32,227 bases of DNA, taken from positions 1 through 32,227 of IMG/VR virus record IMGVR_UViG_3300042914_004845; one strand, given 5' to 3'. Origin of the DNA: a virus. Made by a program: the position numbers and the translations under genes. The first letter of the stretch is position 1. Each line of letters begins with the position of its first letter. Shown piece after piece: positions 7,229 through 14,909 of the stretch. Below the pieces are notes generated by a model that did not search any database, was not told the origin of the DNA, and saw only the letters and a program-made list of their open reading frames with translations.

Positions 7229-9699
7229 ACCTCACATTAATCGCAGAGGACGGAACGCAATTAGACCTGAATCCGGGAACGGTGGTTCAGGTTAATTTTT
7301 TTAATTCAATATTCAGCACGGAAGTATTGCGAGGCAGTTATACCTACACATTTGCGCTGCCGATGTCTCCGGTAAATAAATTGTTTTTTGGGTTTTCCGA
7401 CCACATTAATTCCCTGGCTACTTACCAAAAGGAATATACCGGATTTAAATTCAAATCGGGCATTATAGAAATTCCCTGCACTTTGTCGCTAGATTCAATT
7501 TCAAGCGAAGGTTTTAATGTTTCGCTGTACCTGGCCAGCGGTGCGGTGGCAGATAAGTTAAAAGAAAAACTGCTGACTGATATTACAACCGAAACTATCG
7601 AAGTAAAGGATGAGATTCAATTTGCCCAGTACCGGCTGACATTTAACGCATCACCGGTAATGAATGAATACCTGTATGCCACCGTGCGATATGAATCGGC
7701 CGGGCCGACCTACGATGAATATGTTTATGGCATTGAATACACCGGGCAAACCGAATCTGAATTAATGCTGGCCATTGCTGAACAAATTAATACTTATCGA
7801 CCAATTCAACCGTACAATGCTGCAACCAATTACATGGAATATGACCTGGCACTTGATACGGCAACAGATGATATTTATGCGAGTGATCAGGATAATAATT
7901 TAGGTAATACATTTCCGGGATCAACCTGGCTTTTCCTATGTTCAAAAAATGACTGGCCAACAAAAAGGGCAGAATACAATTCATCATTAGACAATCCTAA
8001 ATGGTGGAAATATGATTTGTTTTTGGCCAACAAAGGATTCCGTGCTTATTCAAGTGGCAATTCAATAACATTATATGAATATAATGCATCAGCATATACC
8101 TTAAATTTCGATTCATTTAATCAGTTTTTAGACCAAAATAATGATGTTGGAGTTTGGGCATTTTTAGGAGGTATTAATTACACTTATCCAACAGCCAATA
8201 TTTTTAATGATTACCTGGCAATTTTTTTAACTAAAAAAGTAAACAAAGCAGTAGCTGGCGAAAACTTTATTGCGTTTCCTTATTTAAATCCAACTTTTTC
8301 TCCACATCCGGATTATTGCGGAATTGTAAATTATTGGAAGAACGGTGGGTTTTTTGGTAACGATTATGATTTTAATGATTTTCAAACTCACGCACACAGC
8401 ATTTCAATTAATGCTTTATACACTATTCAAAAGCTGCACGATTATTTATCAAATGAATTTGATGGTAATGTGGATATGCCAAATATTTCCGATGATAATT
8501 TCGTAATCGGATTATATCTTTTTTCAAATTATTCGGCAGATCGGTTTACAAAATTCAATTCAGGCGGTTGGAAAGAAGCGGATTTGGGTGCAAATATTTT
8601 AAATCTAAGCCAATATTTGCCGCCAATAACTTTGGGCGATTTTCTGAACGGATTTCGTAATTATTTTTTTCTTGGAATCTTTTTTGACTTTTTTTCTACT
8701 AAAGTAAAATACCGGAAGCTGGCAGATGTTCTTTCAGATTTTGCAAATGCCATAGACCTGACCGCAGAGGTCGGCCAGTTTCAGGAAATTGTTTACGAAA
8801 ATCCAAAAGGATTTTTTCTGCAATACAGCCACGATCCTGGCGATGAGTTAATCGGTAAATTCACAAACGATATTTATAATAATGAATTTACACTGGTTAC
8901 ACCGGTGGCAAATTTTGCCAGCTTACCAACCAGCCCAGATGAAAATGATTTGTGCCTGGTTATTGATGAGGATCAATATTATTTAGCTGTTCAAATAAAT
9001 GATGGTACAATTGAATGGCAGTATTTTTCCAAAAATCTGTACGGATTAAAGCTACCCGATAATGATGGAAACACTGTTACAATTTACCAGCCGAAGTCAT
9101 CAACCACATTAATGTACACCGGCCACGATTGGTTGGAAGGGCCGAGATACTTTCCGGCATTTTTCATTCAGAATGCGGAAATAACCTACCGGGTTGGCGA
9201 TTTTGTTCGTGATGAAAACGGAGATTATTATGAATGCCTGGTGGAGCATAACAACCAACCGTTGAGCAGCGCAGCATATTGGGCATTGCGCAATTTTGAT
9301 TTTGTAAAAATGCCGATGTCCAGCATCAGCCGGAACTCAAAGACATTTAAAGAAAAAACAAAATGCACTCTGCGTTTTCTCTATTATGCCGGAATGGTTC
9401 AACCATTGGCTGGCAACGAAGTTCAACCGCACGCAACCAACGATGCCGGTTCAATGGGTTCATTAAAATGGGAGGGTGATTTTGGCCTATACAATATGTG
9501 GGGCAAAGAATGGATTGAATTTGTAAACAAGCGTAAACGCACAACTGTGCAGCTGCCGATAAACGAAACGCTGTTGCAGGAATTACGGCCTGATCGATTG
9601 ATAAAAATTCACAATCAGTTTTATTTGTATTTAGAAATAAAAGCCAGTTTTCCAATGGAAAACGGACTTTCGACATTAACACTTTATTCGATTAACTGA
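7225..9699 (+). CDS. Large tail-tip protein with a carbohydrate-binding-like module
   Basis: The 824-residue protein begins LTLIAEDGTQLDLNPGTVVQ, a start typical of central tail-tip proteins in Bacteroidota siphoviruses. The middle (about residues 250-520) is rich in aromatic residues and asparagine. Around residues 653-692 the sequence YRVGDFVRDENGDYYECLVE, then an H-N-x-x-P and a W, matches the ChiC/CBM5-12 type of carbohydrate-binding module (Y-x-x-GD-x-V ... YxC ... H ... W). That module could touch cell-surface glycans. The C-terminal segment is beta-rich. The gene is coupled to its neighbours by 4-base and 1-base overlaps. Baseplate hub or adhesion device is inferred from these features. 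Confidence 0.75.
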   Translation: MNLTLIAEDGTQLDLNPGTVVQVNFFNSIFSTEVLRGSYTYTFALPMSPVNKLFFGFSDHINSLATYQKEYTGFKFKSGIIEIPCTLSLDSISSEGFNVSLYLASGAVADKLKEKLLTDITTETIEVKDEIQFAQYRLTFNASPVMNEYLYATVRYESAGPTYDEYVYGIEYTGQTESELMLAIAEQINTYRPIQPYNAATNYMEYDLALDTATDDIYASDQDNNLGNTFPGSTWLFLCSKNDWPTKRAEYNSSLDNPKWWKYDLFLANKGFRAYSSGNSITLYEYNASAYTLNFDSFNQFLDQNNDVGVWAFLGGINYTYPTANIFNDYLAIFLTKKVNKAVAGENFIAFPYLNPTFSPHPDYCGIVNYWKNGGFFGNDYDFNDFQTHAHSISINALYTIQKLHDYLSNEFDGNVDMPNISDDNFVIGLYLFSNYSADRFTKFNSGGWKEADLGANILNLSQYLPPITLGDFLNGFRNYFFLGIFFDFFSTKVKYRKLADVLSDFANAIDLTAEVGQFQEIVYENPKGFFLQYSHDPGDELIGKFTNDIYNNEFTLVTPVANFASLPTSPDENDLCLVIDEDQYYLAVQINDGTIEWQYFSKNLYGLKLPDNDGNTVTIYQPKSSTTLMYTGHDWLEGPRYFPAFFIQNAEITYRVGDFVRDENGDYYECLVEHNNQPLSSAAYWALRNFDFVKMPMSSISRNSKTFKEKTKCTLRFLYYAGMVQPLAGNEVQPHATNDAGSMGSLKWEGDFGLYNMWGKEWIEFVNKRKRTTVQLPINETLLQELRPDRLIKIHNQFYLYLEIKASFPMENGLSTLTLYSIN

Positions 9700-12197
9700 T
9701 GCCATCACCAAAACGAATTCGGCTGCGTGATCTGCGCAAATCGCCAGGGCTGGTAACACATGAACAGCTAGCCGCTGTAATTGATGCAGTAGTTTTAATC
9801 GATGAACAAACTGGAGGCGGCGGCGGCGGCGGCGCAAGCTGGTACGATGGCAGCGGCGCACCGGCATCCGGATTAGGAGCCAATGGCGATTATTATTTAA
9901 ATGTGGCAAATGGTGATGTCTATGCAAAATCTGCTGGATCCTGGTCAGTAGTTGGTAACATTAAAGGGCCAACCGGTGCGACTGGTGCGACTGGTGCGAC
10001 AGGTGCGACAGGCCCAGCTGGCCCTGGTGTAGCTGCCGGAGGAACTGCCGGGCAGATACTGGCTAAAATTGATTCGACAAATTATAACACCGAATGGATT
10101 GACAATTTTACGAGTCAGGTAAAACATTTGGTAAAAGCCGGGGTGGACCTGACAAAGGGCCAGGCGGTTTATGTAACCTCCGCCAATGGCACAAATATGA
10201 TTGTCGGGAAAGCCGACAATTCAACCGAAGCCACATCCAGTAAAACGATGGGTTTGATTGGGCAAAACTTGGCCAATAATGGACATGGGTATGTTATTAC
10301 GGAGGGCTTGTTGGCCGGCCTTGATACCAGCGCAGCAGGTGCAGATGGTGATCCGGTTTTTTTGGGAACGAACGGAAATTTACTTTACGGTTTAAGCAAT
10401 AAACCAAGTGCGCCAACCAATTTAGTTTTTATCGGAATTGTTACCCGAAAGCAATCCATTAACGGCGAAATTTTTGTTAAGGTTCAAAATGGTTTTGAAC
10501 TTAACGAATTGCACGATGTTGCGATTTCCAGTATTGCAGATAATAATTTATTAATGTATGAATCATCAACGCAACTTTGGAAAAACAAAACGCTGGCTGA
10601 AGTTATTATTGGTGGTATCGGGGCTGGAACAAATGGACAGTATTTACAAACCAATGGATCAAATACATTTTCTTGGCAAACGATTCCCGATGCGACCGAT
10701 GCCATTAAAGGTTTGGTAAGTATCTCCAATCAGACTTTTGCCGGAATTAAATCATTTGGCAACGGCATAAATGCTGGAGAAATTAGATTTCTTGAACCAT
10801 CCGGCAGCGGTTCAAACTGGGTAGCAATAAAAGCCCAGGCAATAACAGCGGATTATTCAATTACCTTACCACCAGCTGCACCAAGTGGTGCGCAATATTT
10901 ACAATCAACCGGTTCCACAGGAGTGCTACAATGGACATCAGGAACTACAACCGGAGTAAGTAGCATTGGCACAATTAATTCAGCTACTAAAAATCCAAAT
11001 GGTGCGGTGATATCAGGGTCGAACATTATCATGCAAACAGCTGATGCCACATCAGTTGGATTAGTCAGCATTGGGACGCAAGTATTTGCAGGAGCAAAAA
11101 CATTTCAGGCGCAAGTAAATGTAGGAAATGCCACATATGTTTCTGCCGTTCTTGCAATGGGAGGATCGACAAGTAATTTAATTTCATTCCCAGCTATTGG
11201 GACAAGCGTTCCTACAAATGGAGCAACACCCGGATCAGGTACAAAAATTGTTATTTATCCATCGGGTCAAGCTGGCATAACCAATGCGGCAATTGGATAT
11301 TCAACTGCCACTAACAACAATGAAATGTGGTTTTCCTGTCGGCAAGCTGGCGTGGATAGAATTAGTTTTTACAATCAAACTACAAGACTTGGCTACTGGG
11401 GAACTGTCTTAGGCATTGGTGGTGGACTATTTATTGGAGAAAGTACAATAACTGGTTTATTATTTATGGGCAGTACAACCAGTAATCTAATTTCATTTCA
11501 GGATGGAGGTGTTGCTGTGCCATCTACCACATCAACAAGAAGTGCAGGTTCAAAAATTGTAATCAAAAATGGAACTGGTACTAATTCTACCGATTATGCA
11601 ATTGGATTTAATACTAATGAAATGTGGCTGTCCAATCCCACCGCAGGGACAACATCATTTTATGTTCTTGCAACAAGATATGCTAGATTTGGATCTATCA
11701 GTGGTAATACTGGATTGCATTTAGGCGATGGGACAACAAATGGATATTTAGGGTTTTTAGGGACATCAGCAAACCTAATTAATTATGGAGATGGAGGAGT
11801 AGCTGCACCAAACTCAAGTACTACACGAAGTGCCGGTTATAAATTAATTGTAAAAACTAATTTTGGCAACGGATTAAGTGATTACGGAATTGGATATAAT
11901 ACAGATGAATTGTGGTTTGCCGGTGGCTCAACAGGAGGAACTGGCCAGGTGGCATTTTATCTTGGATTTACTACGCCTAGAGTTACAATTGCAAACGGAT
12001 TTTTAAATTTAGTTTCCGGATTTGCTTACCGCATCAATGGAGTACAGGTTGTTGGTAGTAGAATTGGCGGATGGAGCGCACCAACTGCAACACAATTAAG
12101 AGCAGCATTAACAAATACATCAACCGCCACGGATGTTTTGCAAACACTTGCTGCATTAATAGTAGATTTGAGAACACACGGATTAATTAATAATTAA
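9699..12197 (+). CDS. Tail fibre protein with collagen-like repeats
   Basis: The 832-residue protein has a short basic N-terminus, then seven consecutive glycines (residues 39-45) and a collagen-like Gly-X-Y stretch near residues 87-108 made of four GAT units. This segment probably forms a trimeric stalk. The shaft includes three related units of about 95 residues (11158-12015) with shared words SNLISF, RSAG and NEMW. The C-terminus (GGWSAPTATQLRAALTNTST, then LAALIVDLRTHGLI) is the ending common in phage fibres. The start forms a TGATG junction with the preceding stop. The likely role is host recognition; the receptor cannot be read from the sequence. Confidence 0.85.
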   Translation: MPSPKRIRLRDLRKSPGLVTHEQLAAVIDAVVLIDEQTGGGGGGGASWYDGSGAPASGLGANGDYYLNVANGDVYAKSAGSWSVVGNIKGPTGATGATGATGATGPAGPGVAAGGTAGQILAKIDSTNYNTEWIDNFTSQVKHLVKAGVDLTKGQAVYVTSANGTNMIVGKADNSTEATSSKTMGLIGQNLANNGHGYVITEGLLAGLDTSAAGADGDPVFLGTNGNLLYGLSNKPSAPTNLVFIGIVTRKQSINGEIFVKVQNGFELNELHDVAISSIADNNLLMYESSTQLWKNKTLAEVIIGGIGAGTNGQYLQTNGSNTFSWQTIPDATDAIKGLVSISNQTFAGIKSFGNGINAGEIRFLEPSGSGSNWVAIKAQAITADYSITLPPAAPSGAQYLQSTGSTGVLQWTSGTTTGVSSIGTINSATKNPNGAVISGSNIIMQTADATSVGLVSIGTQVFAGAKTFQAQVNVGNATYVSAVLAMGGSTSNLISFPAIGTSVPTNGATPGSGTKIVIYPSGQAGITNAAIGYSTATNNNEMWFSCRQAGVDRISFYNQTTRLGYWGTVLGIGGGLFIGESTITGLLFMGSTTSNLISFQDGGVAVPSTTSTRSAGSKIVIKNGTGTNSTDYAIGFNTNEMWLSNPTAGTTSFYVLATRYARFGSISGNTGLHLGDGTTNGYLGFLGTSANLINYGDGGVAAPNSSTTRSAGYKLIVKTNFGNGLSDYGIGYNTDELWFAGGSTGGTGQVAFYLGFTTPRVTIANGFLNLVSGFAYRINGVQVVGSRIGGWSAPTATQLRAALTNTSTATDVLQTLAALIVDLRTHGLINN
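9975..10010 (+). repeat. Four tandem 9-bp units encoding Gly-Ala-Thr
   Basis: GGTGCGACT occurs twice, followed by GGTGCGACA twice, without gaps. Each unit keeps the reading frame, so gain or loss of units would lengthen or shorten the collagen-like stalk of the tail fibre without frameshift. A GGC triplet run encoding glycine lies at 9816-9833 in the same gene. Confidence 0.85.
11158..12015 (+). repeat. Three degenerate repeats of about 95 residues in the tail fibre shaft
   Basis: The units begin near 11158, 11460 and 11749. Each contains a variant of GSTSNLISF, then a G-V-A-x-P segment with TRSAG(S/Y)K, an A/G-I-G-(F/Y) and an N(E/D)(M/L)W motif, and ends in a glycine-rich strand. They are diverged at DNA level but align well as protein. 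They indicate duplication of a shaft or knob domain. Confidence 0.7.
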
Positions 12198-12502
12198 TGA
12201 ATAAAATAATCATACCGATAAGCGATGAACCAAATTATGGTTTTAAACGCACAGCAACAATGGCTGGTTTATCAATTAATGTTTTGCCATTTTTAGGCGA
12301 AAATTTGGTTCTAATTGTTCAAATTGATTATTATGATAAAACAGACAAATCAATTGACTTGATACCATCAAAAATTGTAAACCTGCAAGCATCCGGAGAA
12401 TCATTTTTTAAATATTTAGAAATGATAAATGAGCCGGTGATAATTAAAGATGAGGTTATAAAAAAAATTCAGGAATCTGATTTAGAAAAATTATTTGATT
12501 GA
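12197..12502 (+). CDS. Hypothetical protein after the tail fibre
   Basis: The 101-residue product starts at the last base of the tail fibre stop (TAATG). Strand-forming segments dominate the first two thirds (LSINVLPFLGENLVLIVQID), with a helical, charged C-terminus (DEVIKKIQESDLEKLFD). There is no signal peptide or membrane segment. No family was recognised. Its place at the end of the tail operon suggests a fibre-associated or chaperone role, which is inference. Confidence 0.65.
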   Translation: MNKIIIPISDEPNYGFKRTATMAGLSINVLPFLGENLVLIVQIDYYDKTDKSIDLIPSKIVNLQASGESFFKYLEMINEPVIIKDEVIKKIQESDLEKLFD

Positions 12503-12503
12503 T

Positions 12504-12908
12504 ATGATAAATTATAAAAAAGTAATAACGCTGACCAATTTTTACGATGTTGTTAAGGCGATGCCTAATGTAAATGATTATCCACAGGTAATTCAGCTGG
12601 GTAAGCTGGCGAAAAAAATGCAGCCGGTACTTGAGCAGATGAATGATGAAGTCGATGATATTAGAATTGATCATTGCAATAAAGAAAAAAATAAAATCAC
12701 AAGAGATGCCCAGGGCAATTATGAATTTACAGCAGATGGAGAAAGAGCATTCAAGAAAGCCTATCGGGAATTACTGATAAAGCCTATAGAGGTTCAATTC
12801 ACGCCGTTGAATTATGCTGATCTTTGCCAGGTATTACCCGAAGAATTCGCCAGGCAGAATTCATGGGAGGCGGTATCTGAGTTTTTAGAACCGTTTTATT
12901 TTGTTTAG
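12504..12908 (+). CDS. Hypothetical helical protein, last gene of the tail operon
   Basis: The ATG at 12504, one base after the previous stop, gives 134 residues; a TTG at 12495 is possible. The protein is largely helical: LTNFYDVVKAMPN, a long helix around QVIQLGKLAKKMQPVLEQMN, then an acid-rich linker and a C-terminal helix pair. It is loosely reminiscent of small phage proteins of the DUF1617 type found near tail genes, but this is not firm. A terminator follows 17 bases after the stop. Confidence 0.65.
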   Translation: MINYKKVITLTNFYDVVKAMPNVNDYPQVIQLGKLAKKMQPVLEQMNDEVDDIRIDHCNKEKNKITRDAQGNYEFTADGERAFKKAYRELLIKPIEVQFTPLNYADLCQVLPEEFARQNSWEAVSEFLEPFYFV

Positions 12909-12925
12909 TTATTTTTTTTATAAAA

Positions 12926-12961
12926 AACTGGTCTGAAAATGAACCAGTTAAATATTTTTTT
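12926..12961 (+). terminator. Intrinsic terminator ending the tail operon
   Basis: Perfect 7-base arms AACTGGT (12926-12932) and ACCAGTT (12943-12949) enclose a 10-base loop and are followed by a T-rich run at 12954-12961. An A run precedes the stem (and a T run lies at 12912-12919), so it could also act from the other strand. It separates the tail operon from the early-gene promoter. Confidence 0.65.
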
Positions 12962-12970
12962 AAAAAAAAG

Positions 12971-12988
12971 TGTGCAAATATTTGCACA
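12971..12988. promoter_or_regulatory. Operator-like 18-bp perfect palindrome
   Basis: TGTGCAAATATTTGCACA reads identically on both strands. It covers the -33 element (TTTG, 12981-12984) of the early promoter, so a bound dimer would block RNA polymerase. The same arms, GTGCAA and TTGCAC four bases apart, occur again at 24840-24855. The XRE regulator at 13617 or the ribbon-helix-helix protein at 14712, both under this promoter, are candidate ligands. Confidence 0.65.
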
Positions 12989-13013
12989 TATGGTTTCCGG
13001 CCTGCTACATTTG
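12981..13013 (+). promoter_or_regulatory. Bacteroidota-type promoter for the early gene cluster
   Basis: TTTG (12981-12984) and TACATTTG (13006-13013) match the -33 TTTG and -7 TAnnTTTG consensus of the Bacteroidota primary sigma factor, with 21 bases between. Transcription would begin near 13020, leaving a leader of about 30 bases before the first ATG at 13051. It lies just after a terminator and overlaps an operator-like palindrome. Confidence 0.75.
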
Positions 13014-13050
13014 TATCAGTTAAATTTTAAGCCATTAAACATTTACCGTT

Positions 13051-13209
13051 ATGTCTTTCGTTTTAAAAGCCGTTGCACCTACTGTTTACCAGTATCAATC
13101 CGTAAGTTTTTTTGGCCGTGTCCGCAATTGCGGCGGTGCTTATGTTTTTGAAGAAAAATTTGACAGCCGTGAGGATGCCATTGAATACCTGCATCACTGT
13201 GTTGGCTAA
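13051..13209 (+). CDS. Small early protein, 52 residues, unknown function
   Basis: This frame is short but convincing: its ATG lies about 30 bases downstream of the predicted start of transcription. The protein has a strand pattern (FVLKAVAPTVYQYQSV, then FFGRVRNCGGAYVFEEKF) and ends with a helix (SREDAIEYLHHCVG). Two cysteines are present. It has no membrane segment. No family was recognised. As the first gene after a strong promoter it could be a host-takeover or regulatory factor, but nothing in the sequence shows this. Confidence 0.6.
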   Translation: MSFVLKAVAPTVYQYQSVSFFGRVRNCGGAYVFEEKFDSREDAIEYLHHCVG

Positions 13210-13270
13210 CCGAGGTTGAAGATTTTGAAACTGAATTTTAATTTAATCAATAAAACAGATGCATAAATTT

Positions 13271-13387
13271 ATGAAAATCAAAATGGTAAAAACTCCGCTG
13301 GGAGCGCAGTTTTTGATGGAATGGTGGTACGAATTTAACGGCCACAAATACCTGGTGGATTGGTCAATCAGAAAATCCATAAAATGA
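13271..13387 (+). CDS. Small early protein, 38 residues
   Basis: The frame from the ATG at 13271 encodes a 38-residue product with PLGAQFLMEWWYEFNGHKYL and a basic end (IRKSIK). Its stop overlaps the ATG of the next gene (ATGA at 13384-13387), which is the main reason to regard it as real. A 61-base gap separates it from the preceding small gene. No function is recognised. Confidence 0.5.
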   Translation: MKIKMVKTPLGAQFLMEWWYEFNGHKYLVDWSIRKSIK

Positions 13388-13620
13388 CAATTCATCATTT
13401 TATGATTGAAACAAAAGCCGGTGATTACCGGCTTGTTTCTTTTGCAAACCTGCCATACACCAATCAATTTAATCGACCAGGATCAAATAATCGTATCGGT
13501 GATTACATTAAGGTTAGACCCGGTGTTGAAGGTAGAATCGTAAAAATTAAGCATGAAATTTATCATGCTTGTAAAGGACATCAGCAAAAAAAAGTAATGA
13601 GTTTTACGCTAAAAAAATGA
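13384..13620 (+). CDS. Hypothetical basic protein
   Basis: The ATG at 13384 overlaps the preceding stop and gives 78 residues; a GTG further upstream at 13360 is possible but less likely. The product is beta-rich and basic (KVRPGVEGRIVKIKHEIYHA, then KKVMSFTLKK) and could bind nucleic acid. It overlaps the XRE regulator start by four bases. It does not show the RelE or HigB toxin pattern despite sitting before an antitoxin-like regulator. Confidence 0.55.
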   Translation: MTIHHFMIETKAGDYRLVSFANLPYTNQFNRPGSNNRIGDYIKVRPGVEGRIVKIKHEIYHACKGHQQKKVMSFTLKK

Positions 13621-13835
13621 ATAATGAAGTACGAAATTTATTCGCACAGCTTAAAGCGGAGCGAATCAGACAAAAAAAATCTCAAATTGATATTGCGGAA
13701 GCAATGGGAATCGATCGTTCAGCTGTATCAAAAATGGAGGCAGGGGCGAATATTAGTATTGGCAGAACGATTGAATTTGCAAAAATTCTTGGTGGCAAAT
13801 TATATGTTGAATATGGAAATAAAGATTGGAGGTAG
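13617..13835 (+). CDS. XRE-family helix-turn-helix regulator
   Basis: The 72-residue protein is a minimal Cro/CI-type DNA-binding domain. Helix 1 is LFAQLKAERIRQKKS; the helix-turn-helix is QIDIAEAMGIDRSAVSKMEA (residues 24-43), with the typical SAVSKME recognition-helix end. It finishes FAKILGGKLYVEYG, a strand-forming tail seen in HipB/HigA-type regulators that helps dimerisation. It probably binds an operator as a dimer. The palindrome at 12971-12988, overlapping the promoter of its own operon, is the obvious candidate, so autoregulation is likely but unproven. The gene is coupled to both neighbours by overlaps. Confidence 0.85.
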   Translation: MNNEVRNLFAQLKAERIRQKKSQIDIAEAMGIDRSAVSKMEAGANISIGRTIEFAKILGGKLYVEYGNKDWR

Positions 13836-14118
13836 ATATTGGACAATTAAGCCGCCTATGGATTCGGCAGATAAGTTTGTTCGGCCCTGGCTGGTTGAAT
13901 TTTATGCGAGTGATCAGGGTGTTGATTATTTCAGAGATGAAAAAGGAAATGGATTTCTCATTTCCAGCCAAAAAGACCCGGCAGAATTTCTATTTCAAAC
14001 AGCAGAAACAGCCATGAATGCGTATTACCATCGTAAAATTCAGATGAATGAACAAAAGGTAATGGAATTATTGCAAGAAAATGCCATTTACTACACGATG
14101 ACAAAAAGCATATTATGA
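13813..14118 (+). CDS. Hypothetical early protein
   Basis: The ATG at 13813 lies 23 bases inside the regulator gene and gives 101 residues (MEIKIGGRYWTIKPPMDSAD). A later ATG at 13858 would remove 15 residues. The core has strand-rich segments (WLVEFYASDQGVDYFRDEKG), then a helix (PAEFLFQTAETAMNAYYHRK) and a second helix (EQKVMELLQENAIYY). No motif was recognised. The stop overlaps the next ATG by four bases, placing it in the early operon. Confidence 0.55.
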   Translation: MEIKIGGRYWTIKPPMDSADKFVRPWLVEFYASDQGVDYFRDEKGNGFLISSQKDPAEFLFQTAETAMNAYYHRKIQMNEQKVMELLQENAIYYTMTKSIL

Positions 14119-14429
14119 ATGATTTCAATAAATTCTGCGCATTTGTTAAATGCACTCTAATCACCAGCGAGGTAGTGCATTTTTCCGGCAAAAAAATGCG
14201 CCATGAGGTTAAATACCATTTTAACCAAGTGCGAAATTCCTGCACCCTATTTGAAAAATTTATTCACCGGGAACTTGGCGAAATGGCTGAACACGAAGAT
14301 GAAATAAATTCGGGCATTTGTAACTTGGTTTGGCAAATTTTTGACATGAACCCGGAAACAAGAGACAAATTTTTAGAGCATATAAACAAATTTGAATATG
14401 AAAGCGAAGGATCAACGGACAATTCTTGA
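14115..14429 (+). CDS. Hypothetical early protein
   Basis: The 104-residue product starts at an ATGA overlap. It contains a beta segment (CAFVKCTLITSEVVHFSGKK) followed by helices (SCTLFEKFIHRELGEMAEHE and a C-terminal helix LEHINKFEYES). Three cysteines are spread out with no metal-binding spacing. It is soluble and slightly acidic. No family was recognised. The 3' end overlaps the next gene by 32 bases. Confidence 0.55.
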   Translation: MNDFNKFCAFVKCTLITSEVVHFSGKKMRHEVKYHFNQVRNSCTLFEKFIHRELGEMAEHEDEINSGICNLVWQIFDMNPETRDKFLEHINKFEYESEGSTDNS

Positions 14430-14706
14430 AAATCAACTGGAAGAAATCTTAAAAATTATTTCCAGCAAAGGCCACGATTACGCTGGCGAGGAAGATGTGT
14501 TGAAAGTTTTCCGCCAGGTAGGCGAATTGCTTGAAATGGATATGGCGGCGGTGTGCCAGGTGTTTATTACCACCAAAATTTTACGCCTTAAAAACCTATC
14601 CGAGGCCGGAAAGCAGCCAAAACACGAATCAATCCGGGATACACTGCGAGATTTGCAATGCTACAGCCTGATTTTGGAACATATTTATTTAAGCCAAAAC
14701 CAATAA
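14398..14706 (+). CDS. Nmad1-like (DUF1599) protein, nucleotide modification associated
   Basis: The 102-residue protein has the pattern of the Nmad1/DUF1599 family. KGHDYAGEEDVLKVFRQ lies at residues 24-40, a central helix TTKILRLKNL at about 59-68, and ESIRDTLRDLQCYSLIL at 77-93. The family occurs in phages and is associated by name with modified nucleotide metabolism; its fold is thought to be an all-alpha, MazG-like helical bundle. A role in nucleotide pools or base modification is inferred. No other modification enzyme was recognised in the window. The start is ATG 14398; a TTG six bases upstream is an alternative. Confidence 0.65.
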   Translation: MKAKDQRTILENQLEEILKIISSKGHDYAGEEDVLKVFRQVGELLEMDMAAVCQVFITTKILRLKNLSEAGKQPKHESIRDTLRDLQCYSLILEHIYLSQNQ

Positions 14707-14711
14707 GAGGT

Positions 14712-14909
14712 ATGGGAGCAGGGAAAAATAATCAGAATGCGATTAAGTACGGCAAAAAAATGATTCACGCCGTTACTTTTAAAATGCCGATTAATGAATT
14801 TGAACAATTTCTAATTTACACGGGCCAGCGATGCCGATCAGAAGTTATCAGGGAAATAATAAACAAAAGAATCAATGATGAAAAAGCAATGGACACCAGC
14901 CGAAGATAG
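14712..14909 (+). CDS. Small ribbon-helix-helix DNA-binding protein
   Basis: The ATG at 14712, preceded by GAGG a few bases upstream, gives 65 residues. The pattern is an N-terminal basic tail (GKNNQNAIKYGKKM), one strand (HAVTFKMP), then two helices (INEFEQFLIYTGQ and SEVIREIINKRIND). This is the ribbon-helix-helix layout of CopG/Arc-type repressors, where a strand pair inserts in the major groove of operator DNA. It could regulate early or late genes through the dyads described in this window. The 3' end overlaps the HNH gene by 35 bases. Confidence 0.6.
   Translation: MGAGKNNQNAIKYGKKMIHAVTFKMPINEFEQFLIYTGQRCRSEVIREIINKRINDEKAMDTSRR

Noticed and set aside
13384-13835. Toxin-antitoxin pair (small gene followed by HipB/HigA-like regulator)
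   Set aside because: The upstream product lacks RelE/HigB-type residues, and a phage repressor role explains the regulator better.
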